A stretch of 64,000 nt of DNA from Bacteroidales bacterium (GCA_003249255.1 QKJP01000029.1:158499-222498); one strand, 5' to 3'. Numbered from the stretch's first letter, positions 8,330-18,898 are shown. The notes: generated from the sequence alone by a model not told the origin. Numbers and translations are program-made.

Positions 8330-10318
8330 ATGAGGACTTTAAGGGACATGAACATTGGAGAGAGATTAAACTGGATAGTGATATCAGTTGTAGTTTTTTG
8401 CGTGTTAATATTGGGATTTTTTGTTACAAAAGTCCAAGAAGATCAGATTAAGGAAAGTACCGATGAGATCATGAGGGCGCAAGCTTTAGATATTTCCATG
8501 TCGATATCTAATCATGAAATTGAAAAAACATATACCCATAGCTCTGCATTTAGGATTGCCGTGGAGGAGATGAAGAAATGTAACTTTTCGCTTAATGAAA
8601 ATAAAACATATACAACTCCTTACACTAATCTTGAGACCAAAGAAAAAGGGAATGTTTCCTTTCATGAATTATTGATCGACGGTCGACCGTTGTATAAAGA
8701 TTCCATCTTTGTAGAAGGGGTTTATTTTTTAACCTATCGGTATACTATTATGTACCAAAAAACGGATGCCGGTTTTTTAAGTGTTTCCAGCAATGTAAAA
8801 GGTGCAGATAGTGTTCGCATTATCAATGAACTAATGCCCTTTGATTCAGAACCTGTTCAAAATATGAAAAAATATGGATACGCAGTTAATAAAAGATATA
8901 TAGCGAATGAAAAATACATGCATGGATATTTTCCCATTAAGGTGGATGAGGAGATTGTAGGAATTGTTTCGTGCGCAGTGAAAGAGATTAGTTTAAGTAA
9001 GTTTATCGAAGTTTTTGAAGTAAAACAATATTACGAAACCGGTTTTCCTTTTTTAATTTATGCTGATGGTTCTTATGTTATATCACCACGACAGGGGCGT
9101 GAAAGTATCTTTGAACGTGGTGATGGAACCTATGTGGTATGGGATAAGTTTGCCGGGAGAACGGCTGCAAATGAAGACTTTTATAAAAAGATTATAGAAT
9201 CGAGAAAAGAAAAACAGACGCATAAAGATGCAAAGAATACGCATGAAGGAAAGGTAGAAGCCATGTATGAAGGTGAAGAAATGATTTTCTACTATTGTTA
9301 TTCATCTAATACCGATACTTATTCTATTGCGGCAATGCATAAAGATGCTTTAACAGCTCAACTTAATAAAGTTCGATTTGCTATGCTTTTTGCACTTATC
9401 GCCATTATAGCGGTTTTAGTCGTTGTCATTTTGTTATTCAGTAAAACCATTAGCCGCCCATTAAAGAAAATGCTTCTGTTTACCCAAAAAGTGTCCGAAG
9501 GCGACTTACAGGCTACATCCGATATTGATAGTAAAGATGAAATCGGCCAGATGTCTGCGATGCTAAATAATATGGTGTTGAAGCTAAAAGAAATTGTGAT
9601 CGATATTTCACGGGGGTCAGATAGTATTATTGCGGCAGGAGTAAAGCTTAATGTAGCTTCCGAAAAAATGGCTCAGGGCGCTAATCATCAAGCTTCATCC
9701 TTAGAAGAAGTATCGTCAACCATGGAAGAGATGGTAGCCAATATTGAGCAAAATGCCGAAAATGCCAATGTAACCAAGAAAATTGCGACTGAGGTAAATG
9801 TAGGTATGAACAAAATCAACAGTAAAGCTGATCATGTTGCAAAATCCGGAATAAATATTTCTGAAAAAGTGAGTATTATCAACGATATTGCCTTTCAAAC
9901 TAACATTTTAGCCTTGAATGCTTCTGTGGAGGCTGCACGTGCAGGAGAGCATGGAAAAGGTTTCTCCGTTGTGGCAGGCGAGGTACGTAAGCTAGCCGAC
10001 TTAAGTAAAAGTGCCGGTGTAGAAATTCTTTCCATGGCACAAGAGAGTAGCGAGCTTTCTAAAATTACCGGTAATGAAATGAATGATTTACTAGGAGGTG
10101 TGATGCAAACCACCGAATTGGTGAATGAAATTACTGCTTCTAGTACCGAACAGCTTAGAGGAGCAGAGCAAGTAAGTGCAGCCATTCAGGAGCTTAATTT
10201 CATTGCTCAGCAAAATGCTGCCTCAAGTGAGGAATTAGCCGCCGGTTCTAATGCTTTATCCCAACAAGCAGAAAATCTAAGACGCATGATTGCCTTCTTT
10301 AAAGTAAGCGAAAAGTAG
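8330..10318 (+). CDS. Methyl-accepting chemotaxis protein, Cache sensor type
   Basis: A 662-residue chemoreceptor: TM1 about 17-38, extracytoplasmic Cache 3/2-fusion-like ligand domain about 40-345, TM2 about 348-372, HAMP to about 425, then the coiled-coil signalling domain. The hairpin tip reads IAFQTNILALNASVEAARAG with GKGFSVVAGEVRKLAD, the canonical CheA/CheW contact region. The tail ends RRMIAFFKVSEK and has no CheR-tether pentapeptide. It is the closest paralogue in the window of the receptor at 16894-18849. It stands alone between the GH8 and macroglobulin genes, with a terminator behind it; ligand unknown. Confidence 0.92.
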   Translation: MRTLRDMNIGERLNWIVISVVVFCVLILGFFVTKVQEDQIKESTDEIMRAQALDISMSISNHEIEKTYTHSSAFRIAVEEMKKCNFSLNENKTYTTPYTNLETKEKGNVSFHELLIDGRPLYKDSIFVEGVYFLTYRYTIMYQKTDAGFLSVSSNVKGADSVRIINELMPFDSEPVQNMKKYGYAVNKRYIANEKYMHGYFPIKVDEEIVGIVSCAVKEISLSKFIEVFEVKQYYETGFPFLIYADGSYVISPRQGRESIFERGDGTYVVWDKFAGRTAANEDFYKKIIESRKEKQTHKDAKNTHEGKVEAMYEGEEMIFYYCYSSNTDTYSIAAMHKDALTAQLNKVRFAMLFALIAIIAVLVVVILLFSKTISRPLKKMLLFTQKVSEGDLQATSDIDSKDEIGQMSAMLNNMVLKLKEIVIDISRGSDSIIAAGVKLNVASEKMAQGANHQASSLEEVSSTMEEMVANIEQNAENANVTKKIATEVNVGMNKINSKADHVAKSGINISEKVSIINDIAFQTNILALNASVEAARAGEHGKGFSVVAGEVRKLADLSKSAGVEILSMAQESSELSKITGNEMNDLLGGVMQTTELVNEITASSTEQLRGAEQVSAAIQELNFIAQQNAASSEELAAGSNALSQQAENLRRMIAFFKVSEK

Positions 10319-10344
10319 TTTATAGATTAATAATTAAAGGCAAG

Positions 10345-10384
10345 CATCCTCAAGGTTTTTAAAATCTTGAGGATGTTTTGTTTT
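10345..10384 (+). terminator. Terminator after chemoreceptor gene
   Basis: CATCCTCAAG (10345-10354) pairs perfectly with CTTGAGGATG (10366-10375) and is followed by TTTTGTTTT. Confidence 0.88.
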
Positions 10385-10495
10385 AGAGAAGTGATTTTCA
10401 TGCATTTTATGGTCGGATTAAAAAAAACTCCCAAATATTTTATGGAATCTCAGACCCATTAGCACCTCAATTACAAATTCAAAAATTAGACTGAT

Positions 10496-13400
10496 ATGAG
10501 ATTCCCGGATAATGAGATAGAAAAAAGATGGCTATTAACCTTCAAGATGCTTGTTCTTTTAGGCATTTTAATCTTAACTAAGCAAGTATATGCCCAACCC
10601 ATTATTTGGGACTACCGACCGCAAAAGGGCTTTGTGTACCAAATAAGTAATGATGAAGCCAAGCTTTTACAAGTCAAACAAAAAGGGAGTAAAAAAGAGC
10701 TTTTTAAAAAGCTGATGCATACGCTGGTAGATACTTTTAACGTAGATAGTGGTTGGCATAACTTCCCTGAGCAGGGGCATTTTATTTTAGCCGAAATTGA
10801 GAAAAATCAAGTAAAATGCCATTATCAATGCATCTATCCATTTGAAATGTACATGCATCGCGATTATGGCCAGTTAACCTTTCAGGTAATTGATAAAGCC
10901 GGGAACATTAGAGGTGATGCAAAGGTGAACTTAGGCCATGAAAGAATTGTATACGATAAAGAAACTAAGCAATATCCATTCAGGGGCAATTGGACCAGAC
11001 TGAAAAACAAAACAGCTTCCATTCATTTAGATGGTTTTACGGCTTACTATAATATTCAACGAAAAGTACCTCCCACACCTTATGCCTATAGTCACCGCAA
11101 TTATTTTGATGAAGAAAAAATCTATAGTTACCTCATTAGCGATAAAAATAAGTATCGCCCCAATGATAGTATACGCTTCAAGAGTTATGCCGTAAATGCT
11201 TATCGTACACCTTTAAAGCAAAAGTTATATATACATCTTCACCAAGGGCGAATTTACAAGAATCTGGGATTAGCCTCGCAACACCGACCGGGAGCCTATA
11301 CGGGAACCATCTATTTACACGATTCTTTAAATTTAGTTTTGGATCAACGCATTTACTTGCAGTTGAGAGACCGTAATGGAAAAATGATTTCTAGTTGCAG
11401 CTTTATGTACGAAGATTATGAACTTAAGAATGCAAAGGTCACGTCTAAATTGGAATACTTCGATCATTATAATCTCAAGGAAAATGAGTTAACTATCTCA
11501 GCCACCGATGCCAATGGTTTGTTTTTAACAGATGCTAAAGCTGTCTTAACTATCCGCACAAATAGCATCAATGATTGTTTTGAGGATGTAGTCATCGTCA
11601 AGGATATTCTTTTACAGGATACCATCAAATTAGATCCTTCTAAAATGACTGCCTATATCATTTCAGATTCATTGTTTAAAAAAGTGAACATGTCTTATCA
11701 GGTAGATGTGAAGATTATTAATTCTGAGAATCAAGTTTACGAAAGAAGCCATTATTGTAATTATTACCATTCTAATTATCGCTTTAGTACTTTTTTAAGA
11801 GACGATAGCTTGTGTGTTGAGTTATATTACAACGGCGACCAACAATACGATGTGCCATTGAGCATAAGCTACGGGAGTGATTCTACCAAAACGATACAGC
11901 TTCCTTATGCTGAGAAACTAAATCCTTATATACCATTCTACACTTTAAGTAGTGAAGATTTGCATCATACTTTTTCTGCTTCTTCATTATATCCGGATTT
12001 TGAGATTAATGGTTTTTTTGATGCAGATTCATTTAGGGTAGAAGTACATAACCCTCATCACTTTGATTTTAACTGGAACATTTATCGAGGTAAAGCATTA
12101 GTTGATGAAGGTTATGGAAAGGAGTTAAAGCATAGTTCATTCATTCCTAATCGTGACAGCACCTATTATGTGGATTTATCTTATGTGCAGGGTGGTGAAG
12201 AACATGAAGTGCACCGCGATTTTACCTTTAAAAGTGGCCACTTAGATATTTCTTTAGAAATGCCTGATCGAGTTTATCCGGGTCAAACTGTTGATGCTTT
12301 AATAAAAGTGTGTAATCATAAAGGCTATCCGGTAAAAGGAGTGGATTTAACAGCCATGGCAAGCAACTCTAAGTTGAATTATTATGTACCGTCATTACCT
12401 TCTTATGGAAAGAGCTCAGGTGCTCGCCCGAAAGAGGTGAGTTACAGTGTTTATGATTTTCGTGTGCCCGATGTCGTGCTAGATTTAGATTATGTAAAGT
12501 TTAAAGCATTAGCAGGCTTGGATACCATGAAGTATTATCAATTTGCATATCCTCAAAACACTATTTTTGAATACAGTTATGCCATTTCTGACAGTACACA
12601 ATTTGCTCCTTTTGTTATGAAAAACGGAGAGATGCAAGAAGTATTTTACATCGAAGTTGACCGTGAGCCGGTTTATTATTCATGGGCTGATGCGCCAAAT
12701 CCGTATTCTTTTTACATCGAACCCGATTCATTACACGAAGTAAAGATTCGTTTAGCTGATCGCTTGTTGGTTTTAGATTCAGTGTGTCTAGCTCCAAATC
12801 AAAAACACATCTTTAGTTTTACACTTAGCAATCCTCCCAAGTATTCCAAACAATTTTTTTATGGCGATCGTTTTCAAAAGACGAATTGGAGGTTTTGGCA
12901 AAAGAAAGCGTATGGATATATATATCGATTATCATCATCGGAAATCTCTCGACATAAACATTTTACTTCTGTAATAAATACATCCTATAAAGCCGATTAT
13001 TTAGAAACTGAGAAGCATTTCACACCACTTTCTTTTGGTTCCGAAAAATCAGGAAAAGTTGTTGGACCTGTGCCTACATCGTACATGAATTATCATCGGG
13101 ATACAACTTACTCCATTCGTTATTATCACGAAGGAGGATACGAATATGAATTTAAAGATAATGTGGTTTATAAACTTACAATGCCGGATGTTATTCCGGA
13201 GATCCTTCAAAAACGCACTTTCGATCCTTATCGCTTTTTAAATGATTCGGTTTTTAATAAGCAAGCTTTTATGATTCAGTCTGCTTGTTCCAAGCATTAT
13301 CCTCAATCATTTACAGGATCTAAATTAACCGGGTCGGTATATGGAATAAACTGGTCAGCAGCACTCCCTAAAGTCGAAAATGAATGTGGTGTGGTGGCTT

Positions 13401-16129
13401 TATTAATTCAATATCCGGGAGATGAAAGTTATGGACTTTTATATTTGCATCAATCTAAAATTTCAAAGGAGTTTGAGCTGCGAGACGATTCTGCAAATAT
13501 CTTATTGTTATACATCGATGGATCATACATCAAAAAAGAAGGAGTGCGCTTAGAGAAAGACATTCATTTATGCCTTGATTTTTCACAAGATGAAAAGCTA
13601 CCGTTGGATGATTATTCTCAGCCCTTTTATAAAAAAGTGTTAGAAATTCCTGAGTATAGGAAAGAGCCTTACAAACCGGTTAAGTCAAAGCCTAGAACTG
13701 TACCCTTGCAAAATCGTACTTGGGTAGACCGAGGCTCAATGCCTGTCTCTGGCCTTGTAAAGGATACATTCGGAGAACCATTGCCCGGGGTGACAGTGGT
13801 GGTAAAAGGTACTAGTAAAGGAATTATTACCGATTTTGATGGAGAATGGGAGTTAGATGTAAACCCAGAAGATGTATTAAGTATTTCCATGATTGGGATG
13901 GTAACTCAGGAGTTTGAAGTGGGATTACAATCTTTTTTTGAAGTCCGCTTGGAAGAAGATTTAGTTGGTTTGGATGAAGTCGTAGTTGTCGGATATGGAA
14001 CTGTTAAGAAAAAGGATGTCACAGGATCAGTGGCTTCTATTGGTGCAGAAGATCTCCTTTCTAGTCCCATACAAGTAGAGGAGCAGCCGGAGCCAGAACT
14101 AGATGAATTAGAAGAAACTGCGGACGATATTCTTTACAAGGAACTCATGCAGATTAAATCCATTCGATCCAACTTCAATGATGTTGGTTTTTGGGAACCC
14201 ACCTTGTTTACCGATCGCAAAGGTGAAGCACGTTTTCAAGTCACCTTCCCCGATAATAATACCCAATGGGATGCAGTGGTATTGGGTATGAACAGAAAAC
14301 TTAAAGCCGGTACCTGTCGACAAAGTATAAAGTCTTATAAGCCAATCATGGCTGAGCTGTTTATGCCTCGTTTTCTAACAGTTGGGGATTCTTGTACATT
14401 GTTGGGGAAAGTCACCAATTATTCAAAAGATAGTTTGATCAGCGGAGAAATTAACTGGAAGTATCAAGAGCACGAGTTGCCAGACAGTGTGAAACTGGAA
14501 AGCTTTTCTAAGTCCTATTATTCTGTAGAACCGCAAAGCAACGATTCTTTAAAAGCAGCTTTTAGTTTCACTCGAAATGATGGATACTTTGATGGCGAAG
14601 AGCGCACCATTCCGGTTGTTGAACCCGGTTGTGTTAGAGCAGAAGGAAGCTTGAGTTTATTACAAAAAGGCGAGACGAAATATTTAAAAGCGAAAGCTAA
14701 TCAAACCATAATGGTTGAGCTTTTAGATCATCCCATTGATATTTTTGCCAATGAAATAGGTCATCTAATTAACTACAAATATGCTTGTAACGAGCAATTG
14801 GCATCAAAACTGATAGGTTTGCTAAATTTCAAAATATTGAAGCAAGCTAAAGGAGAGAAGTTTAAATATGAAAAAGATATAAATAAGATCATTCGTCGAT
14901 TGGAAAATAATCAAAACAGTAAATACCAGTGGGGGTGGTGGAATTTATCAGAGCATACCTCGCATTGGATATCTGCTCATGTACTAAAAGCTTTATGCCG
15001 GGCACAAAAAGCAGGTTATCCGGTAAGCATTAATATGAATAATATCCAACAAAAAGCACAGTATGATTATCGTTTTGAGGTTGGTTTATCTGATCTTAAT
15101 TATTTGCATGCATTGTCTGAAGTGGGTATCGAATTAGATTGGAAAAAAATTGCCAAAAGATTAGATCATCAAATGCAGCAGCAAGATAGTCTTCATTATC
15201 TGTATGCCGATAGTTTATATCATTACCGTTACGAGAAAGTTGAGCTGAGTGCTAAATTAAAATTGATGGAAATTAAGCAATTGAATGGTATTTCTTTCGA
15301 ATTAGATTCTTTATTAAAATATGAGCGAAACGGTATTTTAGGCGAAGTGTTTTTTGATGATGGTCAGCCAAATAAATGGTGGGTAAACGATGAGTTGATC
15401 AACAATTGTATGGCTTATCGAATTGTGAGTCGAGATTCGTCCCTTAGTCATTTTAAAGCCGGGTTGCAGCTATATTTTATTGGCGAAAGAAGTAAATACG
15501 CTTGGAATACTTACCGCTCGGCAACGGTGATCGAAACTGTATTTAAGGATGTTTTGGAGAATGGGAAACTATTGAATGATCAACCGGAAGTTGTAATCAA
15601 TGGACAGCAGATAAAAGAGTATCCGTTTAAGATGCAATTGAAACCCGGGGAGCAACTGAAAATAGAGCATCAATCCGGATTACCGCTTCATTACATGTAT
15701 TATGTACATGAGCGTGTTACCAAAGCCAAAACCGGAGTAGAAGGTTTTGAAATTAACAGCCGATTCGAGAATGACGTTCGGGAATTAAAAGCTGGACAGC
15801 CTGTGAAATTAATGGTTGATGTGCTTGTTAAAGGAGATGTAGATCAGGAGTATGTGATGATTAATATCCCTATCCCGGGATCTTGTAGTTATCATACTAA
15901 AAATCAATTCAACTACAATTGGCGAAGCGTGGAGAGTTACCGGGAATACTTCAAAGAAGAAACAGCAATTTTTTGTGAGAAAATGAAACCCGGTTACCAT
16001 CGTTTCGAAATTGATTTATTACCACGCTTCTCCGGAAAATATGTGTTAAATCCGGCACAGGTGGAGCTAATGTATTTTCCGGTGGTGAATGCCAATGAAG
16101 ATTTAAAGTATGTGAAGGTAATAGAGTAA
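10496..16129 (+). CDS. Giant alpha-2-macroglobulin family protein with embedded SusC-like regulatory/plug segment
   Basis: An 1877-residue exported protein with a signal peptide ending near KQVYAQ (about residue 34) and no lipobox. Macroglobulin domains include an MG2-like KYRPNDSIRFK stretch (about residue 220) and the A2M core FWEPTLFTDRKGEARF (about 1230), followed by PDNNTQWDAVV. A thioester-type motif ACNEQ is present (Cys1431, Gln1434), normally GC(L/G)EQ, in a helical TED-like region. Between the MG domains, about residues 1084-1195, lies a complete CarboxypepD_reg-like domain followed by DEVVVVGYGTVKKKDVTGSV, the start of a SusC plug, with no beta-barrel. Bacterial macroglobulins trap proteases in the periplasm; that role is inferred here. 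It stands alone. Confidence 0.87.
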   Translation: MRFPDNEIEKRWLLTFKMLVLLGILILTKQVYAQPIIWDYRPQKGFVYQISNDEAKLLQVKQKGSKKELFKKLMHTLVDTFNVDSGWHNFPEQGHFILAEIEKNQVKCHYQCIYPFEMYMHRDYGQLTFQVIDKAGNIRGDAKVNLGHERIVYDKETKQYPFRGNWTRLKNKTASIHLDGFTAYYNIQRKVPPTPYAYSHRNYFDEEKIYSYLISDKNKYRPNDSIRFKSYAVNAYRTPLKQKLYIHLHQGRIYKNLGLASQHRPGAYTGTIYLHDSLNLVLDQRIYLQLRDRNGKMISSCSFMYEDYELKNAKVTSKLEYFDHYNLKENELTISATDANGLFLTDAKAVLTIRTNSINDCFEDVVIVKDILLQDTIKLDPSKMTAYIISDSLFKKVNMSYQVDVKIINSENQVYERSHYCNYYHSNYRFSTFLRDDSLCVELYYNGDQQYDVPLSISYGSDSTKTIQLPYAEKLNPYIPFYTLSSEDLHHTFSASSLYPDFEINGFFDADSFRVEVHNPHHFDFNWNIYRGKALVDEGYGKELKHSSFIPNRDSTYYVDLSYVQGGEEHEVHRDFTFKSGHLDISLEMPDRVYPGQTVDALIKVCNHKGYPVKGVDLTAMASNSKLNYYVPSLPSYGKSSGARPKEVSYSVYDFRVPDVVLDLDYVKFKALAGLDTMKYYQFAYPQNTIFEYSYAISDSTQFAPFVMKNGEMQEVFYIEVDREPVYYSWADAPNPYSFYIEPDSLHEVKIRLADRLLVLDSVCLAPNQKHIFSFTLSNPPKYSKQFFYGDRFQKTNWRFWQKKAYGYIYRLSSSEISRHKHFTSVINTSYKADYLETEKHFTPLSFGSEKSGKVVGPVPTSYMNYHRDTTYSIRYYHEGGYEYEFKDNVVYKLTMPDVIPEILQKRTFDPYRFLNDSVFNKQAFMIQSACSKHYPQSFTGSKLTGSVYGINWSAALPKVENECGVVALLIQYPGDESYGLLYLHQSKISKEFELRDDSANILLLYIDGSYIKKEGVRLEKDIHLCLDFSQDEKLPLDDYSQPFYKKVLEIPEYRKEPYKPVKSKPRTVPLQNRTWVDRGSMPVSGLVKDTFGEPLPGVTVVVKGTSKGIITDFDGEWELDVNPEDVLSISMIGMVTQEFEVGLQSFFEVRLEEDLVGLDEVVVVGYGTVKKKDVTGSVASIGAEDLLSSPIQVEEQPEPELDELEETADDILYKELMQIKSIRSNFNDVGFWEPTLFTDRKGEARFQVTFPDNNTQWDAVVLGMNRKLKAGTCRQSIKSYKPIMAELFMPRFLTVGDSCTLLGKVTNYSKDSLISGEINWKYQEHELPDSVKLESFSKSYYSVEPQSNDSLKAAFSFTRNDGYFDGEERTIPVVEPGCVRAEGSLSLLQKGETKYLKAKANQTIMVELLDHPIDIFANEIGHLINYKYACNEQLASKLIGLLNFKILKQAKGEKFKYEKDINKIIRRLENNQNSKYQWGWWNLSEHTSHWISAHVLKALCRAQKAGYPVSINMNNIQQKAQYDYRFEVGLSDLNYLHALSEVGIELDWKKIAKRLDHQMQQQDSLHYLYADSLYHYRYEKVELSAKLKLMEIKQLNGISFELDSLLKYERNGILGEVFFDDGQPNKWWVNDELINNCMAYRIVSRDSSLSHFKAGLQLYFIGERSKYAWNTYRSATVIETVFKDVLENGKLLNDQPEVVINGQQIKEYPFKMQLKPGEQLKIEHQSGLPLHYMYYVHERVTKAKTGVEGFEINSRFENDVRELKAGQPVKLMVDVLVKGDVDQEYVMINIPIPGSCSYHTKNQFNYNWRSVESYREYFKEETAIFCEKMKPGYHRFEIDLLPRFSGKYVLNPAQVELMYFPVVNANEDLKYVKVIE

Positions 16130-16230
16130 GGGATTGGTAATTATTAGGTATTCAGATGATTCGGAAATATAAAAACTTCTGGGTTAATCAGTGTCTTTTG
16201 TAGCTTAGTGTTTGATTTGTAGCCGATTTT

Positions 16231-16541
16231 ATACCACTTTGCTAATGACATGAGCGTTAAATCCGTTACGCATTTAACGTTCATGCCATAGTTAAAATGG
16301 TATTATAGAGGTAAGTAGTTAAATACTTATCAATAGTAAGCATACGTTAGCATCAAAGATGCGGTGTCATTAAGCATAGCTTGAAGGGCTATGAATATCA
16401 TGCCATGATATTGTTAGTGCCAAATGCGTAGTCGTGTGATTAAGACTACGCACCTATATGGTGCTTAAATAAAATACCTGATTAATATCCTAGCCCTTAC
16501 AGGCTAGGCTTTGGGATATCGCCCACTTTGGGGCTTTTTTA
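16231..16541. repeat. Hairpin-dense non-coding element (possible MITE or structured RNA)
   Basis: The 764-bp gap 16130-16893 has no credible gene but many palindromes: a 73-nt imperfect one bounded by ATACCACT and AATGGTAT (16231-16303), CATAGC/GCTATG near 16375-16393, AATATCAT/ATGATATT (16394-16412), GCGTAGTC/GACTACGC (16426-16451), GCACC/GGTGC (16450-16464), and CCTAGCC/GGCTAGG (16489-16508). The series ends GGGGCTTTTTT near 16541. AATGGTATTATA occurs at the right end of the first palindrome and again near 16580-16591. Whether it is a mobile repeat or an RNA is undecided. Confidence 0.5.
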
Positions 16542-16893
16542 GATTTATACAGAAATATTTGTACTTATCTACTGACCTCAATGGTATTATATCAGTTTAA
16601 TAAAGAGCTTGCTTGAGAATTTTCAAAAAAACAACTACGGAAGACACCTGAATTACTTAAAATTTCCAATTTTTTTCGTCACTGCTTTGATCAAAAGGAT
16701 TTTAATATTCGTGCCCCATAAACTTTTATTAGTCAAAATTACTTTTATTCTTTCGTAGGTGTATGTTGCAGATTATTAATTGATTGTACTGATGTGTTGG
16801 AGGTGAGTTAATAAATGTTTGCAAACCAGAGATAAGGAGTTCCGTAACATGTGGTTGAGAACTATTATGTGTTAAGGAGATAATTTAGAGGGG

Positions 16894-18849
16894 ATGGAAA
16901 TAAAGTTTTTTACGAACATGAAAATTGGTACGCGCTTAAACGTAGTTTTAAGTAGTCTTGTGATCATTAGTATTCTTTTTCTTGGTGTTTATGTTACCAA
17001 TAGCCAGGTTAAAACCATTATTGGCAGTACCAATCAATTTTTACAAGCGCAAGCACACGATTTAGCAACTGTGACTTCCAATCAGGCAGTAGAACGTTAT
17101 AATGGTTTAAGTGGTTTGTTTAGAGGAGCCATAGAGGTCATCAAACAGGCAAAATTTGAATATGATGAAGCCAAACAGTCTTCTGTAAAAGTAATTGATT
17201 CAACAGGGAATCAGAAATTTATTACTGTAACGGAGCTTTTAATCGATGGTCGTACCATGACTAATGATACCGTTCTGGTGGATTGGATCGAGTTTCTTTC
17301 GTACAACTACACGATACTTTACCGGAAAACACCGGATGGATATGTAAATGTATCTACTAACTTAAAAGATGAAAAGGGGGTAAGATTAGTTGGTGATGTT
17401 ATCGATTTCGAAGATAAAGTAATCAAAGAGGTTATCAAAAATGGGTGGTTTACCCAATCTAAAACCATTCTTGCCGAAAGGTATTTTGAAGCTTTTTATC
17501 CTATTTATGTTGGTGGAAACCTTGAAGGGCTATTGTGTACTGTAACTAAAGAAAAAAACTTAATGAGTCTGATAGATGTTTTTGGAGCTAAAAAATATTT
17601 AGAAACCGGATATGCTTTTCTAATGAATAATGATGGAACTTATGTTATTCATCCTCATCAAACCCAAGAAACACTACTCATACGTGGAGATGGAACTTAC
17701 GTTCTAAAAGCCTCAATGGTCGGTGAAACAGCCGTTGAAAAAGCTTTTTATAAAGAAGTAACTGAAAGTCATTTGTCTTTTGGCATGATAGAAGTTGAGG
17801 AGGATGAAGAGGAGATGGTTTATTATTATAGCCGTTCTGAAAATACAGAATCATACGCAGTTATTGCAGTTAGAAAAGCTGAGTTGATGAAGGCGGTAAA
17901 AGAAACCCGCTTTGTTATAACAGTAACTTTAGTTTTCATTGTTTTACTTTTTGTGATCGTTAACCGTTTCATCAGTAAGAGTATTACGAATGGATTAAAT
18001 AAAAGCCTTCAATTTGCCAATGAGGTGGCTAACGGAAATTTAAAAACGACATTAGTCCTACATCAAAAAGATGAGGTAGGCCTGTTGGCTACATCTTTAA
18101 ACGAAATGGTTGAAAAATTAAGGGCTGTAGTAGGTAATATTAATAAGGGTTCAGAAAGCTTGTTAAATATAGGTAAGGAGTTGAGAATGACTTCGGGTCG
18201 TTTGTCAGATGGAGCTACTCACCAAGCTTCGGCTTTAGAAGAAGTGGCTTCTACCATGGAAGAAATTGTTTCCAATATTGAGCAAAACTCCAACAATGCC
18301 CGGTTTACTAAAGAAATGACCGATAAAATAAATGCAGCCATGCAAAAGGTTAATAAAATGGCAAAAGATGCAGCAGATGCTACTCAAACCATTTCTAAAA
18401 GGGTAGAAGTTGTGAATGATATTGCTTTTCAGACCAATATTCTGGCTTTAAATGCTGCCGTAGAGGCGGCCAGAGTGGGTGAGCAAGGTAAAGGGTTCTC
18501 GGTGGTGGCCGGTGAGGTACGGAAACTGGCTGAGATTAGTAAGACAGCCGGTGGTGAAATTATGAATATGGCCAAGGAAGGGAGTGACTTAACCACATCT
18601 ACCGAAGGTGAAGTGCATTATATGTTGGGAGATATCACCAAAGCCAACGAATTGGCAAATGAGATTTTTGTGTCGGGTCAGGAACAATTAAATGGCGTAG
18701 GTCAGGTCAATATTGTATTACAGGATTTAAACCGGATTTCTCAGGAGAATGCTGCCTCCGGTGAAGAACTTGCTAGTAGTTCCAGTCTTTTGCTACAACA
18801 AGCAGAAAGCTTGAAAGAGATGATCGCCTATTTTAAAATTGATAAATAA
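16894..18849 (+). CDS. Methyl-accepting chemotaxis protein, Cache sensor type (paralogue)
   Basis: A 651-residue receptor of the same plan as the one at 8330-10318: TM1 about 18-38, Cache-type domain with VTELLIDGR and GYAFLMNNDGTYVIHP, TM2 about 340-360, HAMP, then the signalling domain with tip [20 protein letters not shown] and GKGFSVVAGEVRKLAE. The C-terminus ends KEMIAYFKIDK. The shared residues in sensor and tail point to gene duplication. It follows a 764-bp non-coding gap and is followed by a terminator, so it is probably monocistronic. Ligand unknown. Confidence 0.92.
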   Translation: MEIKFFTNMKIGTRLNVVLSSLVIISILFLGVYVTNSQVKTIIGSTNQFLQAQAHDLATVTSNQAVERYNGLSGLFRGAIEVIKQAKFEYDEAKQSSVKVIDSTGNQKFITVTELLIDGRTMTNDTVLVDWIEFLSYNYTILYRKTPDGYVNVSTNLKDEKGVRLVGDVIDFEDKVIKEVIKNGWFTQSKTILAERYFEAFYPIYVGGNLEGLLCTVTKEKNLMSLIDVFGAKKYLETGYAFLMNNDGTYVIHPHQTQETLLIRGDGTYVLKASMVGETAVEKAFYKEVTESHLSFGMIEVEEDEEEMVYYYSRSENTESYAVIAVRKAELMKAVKETRFVITVTLVFIVLLFVIVNRFISKSITNGLNKSLQFANEVANGNLKTTLVLHQKDEVGLLATSLNEMVEKLRAVVGNINKGSESLLNIGKELRMTSGRLSDGATHQASALEEVASTMEEIVSNIEQNSNNARFTKEMTDKINAAMQKVNKMAKDAADATQTISKRVEVVNDIAFQTNILALNAAVEAARVGEQGKGFSVVAGEVRKLAEISKTAGGEIMNMAKEGSDLTTSTEGEVHYMLGDITKANELANEIFVSGQEQLNGVGQVNIVLQDLNRISQENAASGEELASSSSLLLQQAESLKEMIAYFKIDK

Positions 18850-18864
18850 GCGAAAGGAAAAACA

Positions 18865-18898
18865 AAAATCCCGTAGCGATCTCTCACTACGGGATTTT
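18865..18898 (+). terminator. Terminator, possibly bidirectional
   Basis: AAAATCCCGTAG (18865-18876) pairs with CTACGGGATTTT (18887-18898). It serves the chemoreceptor on the plus strand; read from the minus strand it also has a T-run and could stop aspS read-through. Confidence 0.85.

Noticed and set aside
13740-14080. SusC-like segment in the macroglobulin gene taken as an assembly chimera
   Set aside because: The frame is continuous on both sides, codon use does not change, and macroglobulin motifs resume directly after it, so a genuine domain insertion is the simpler reading.
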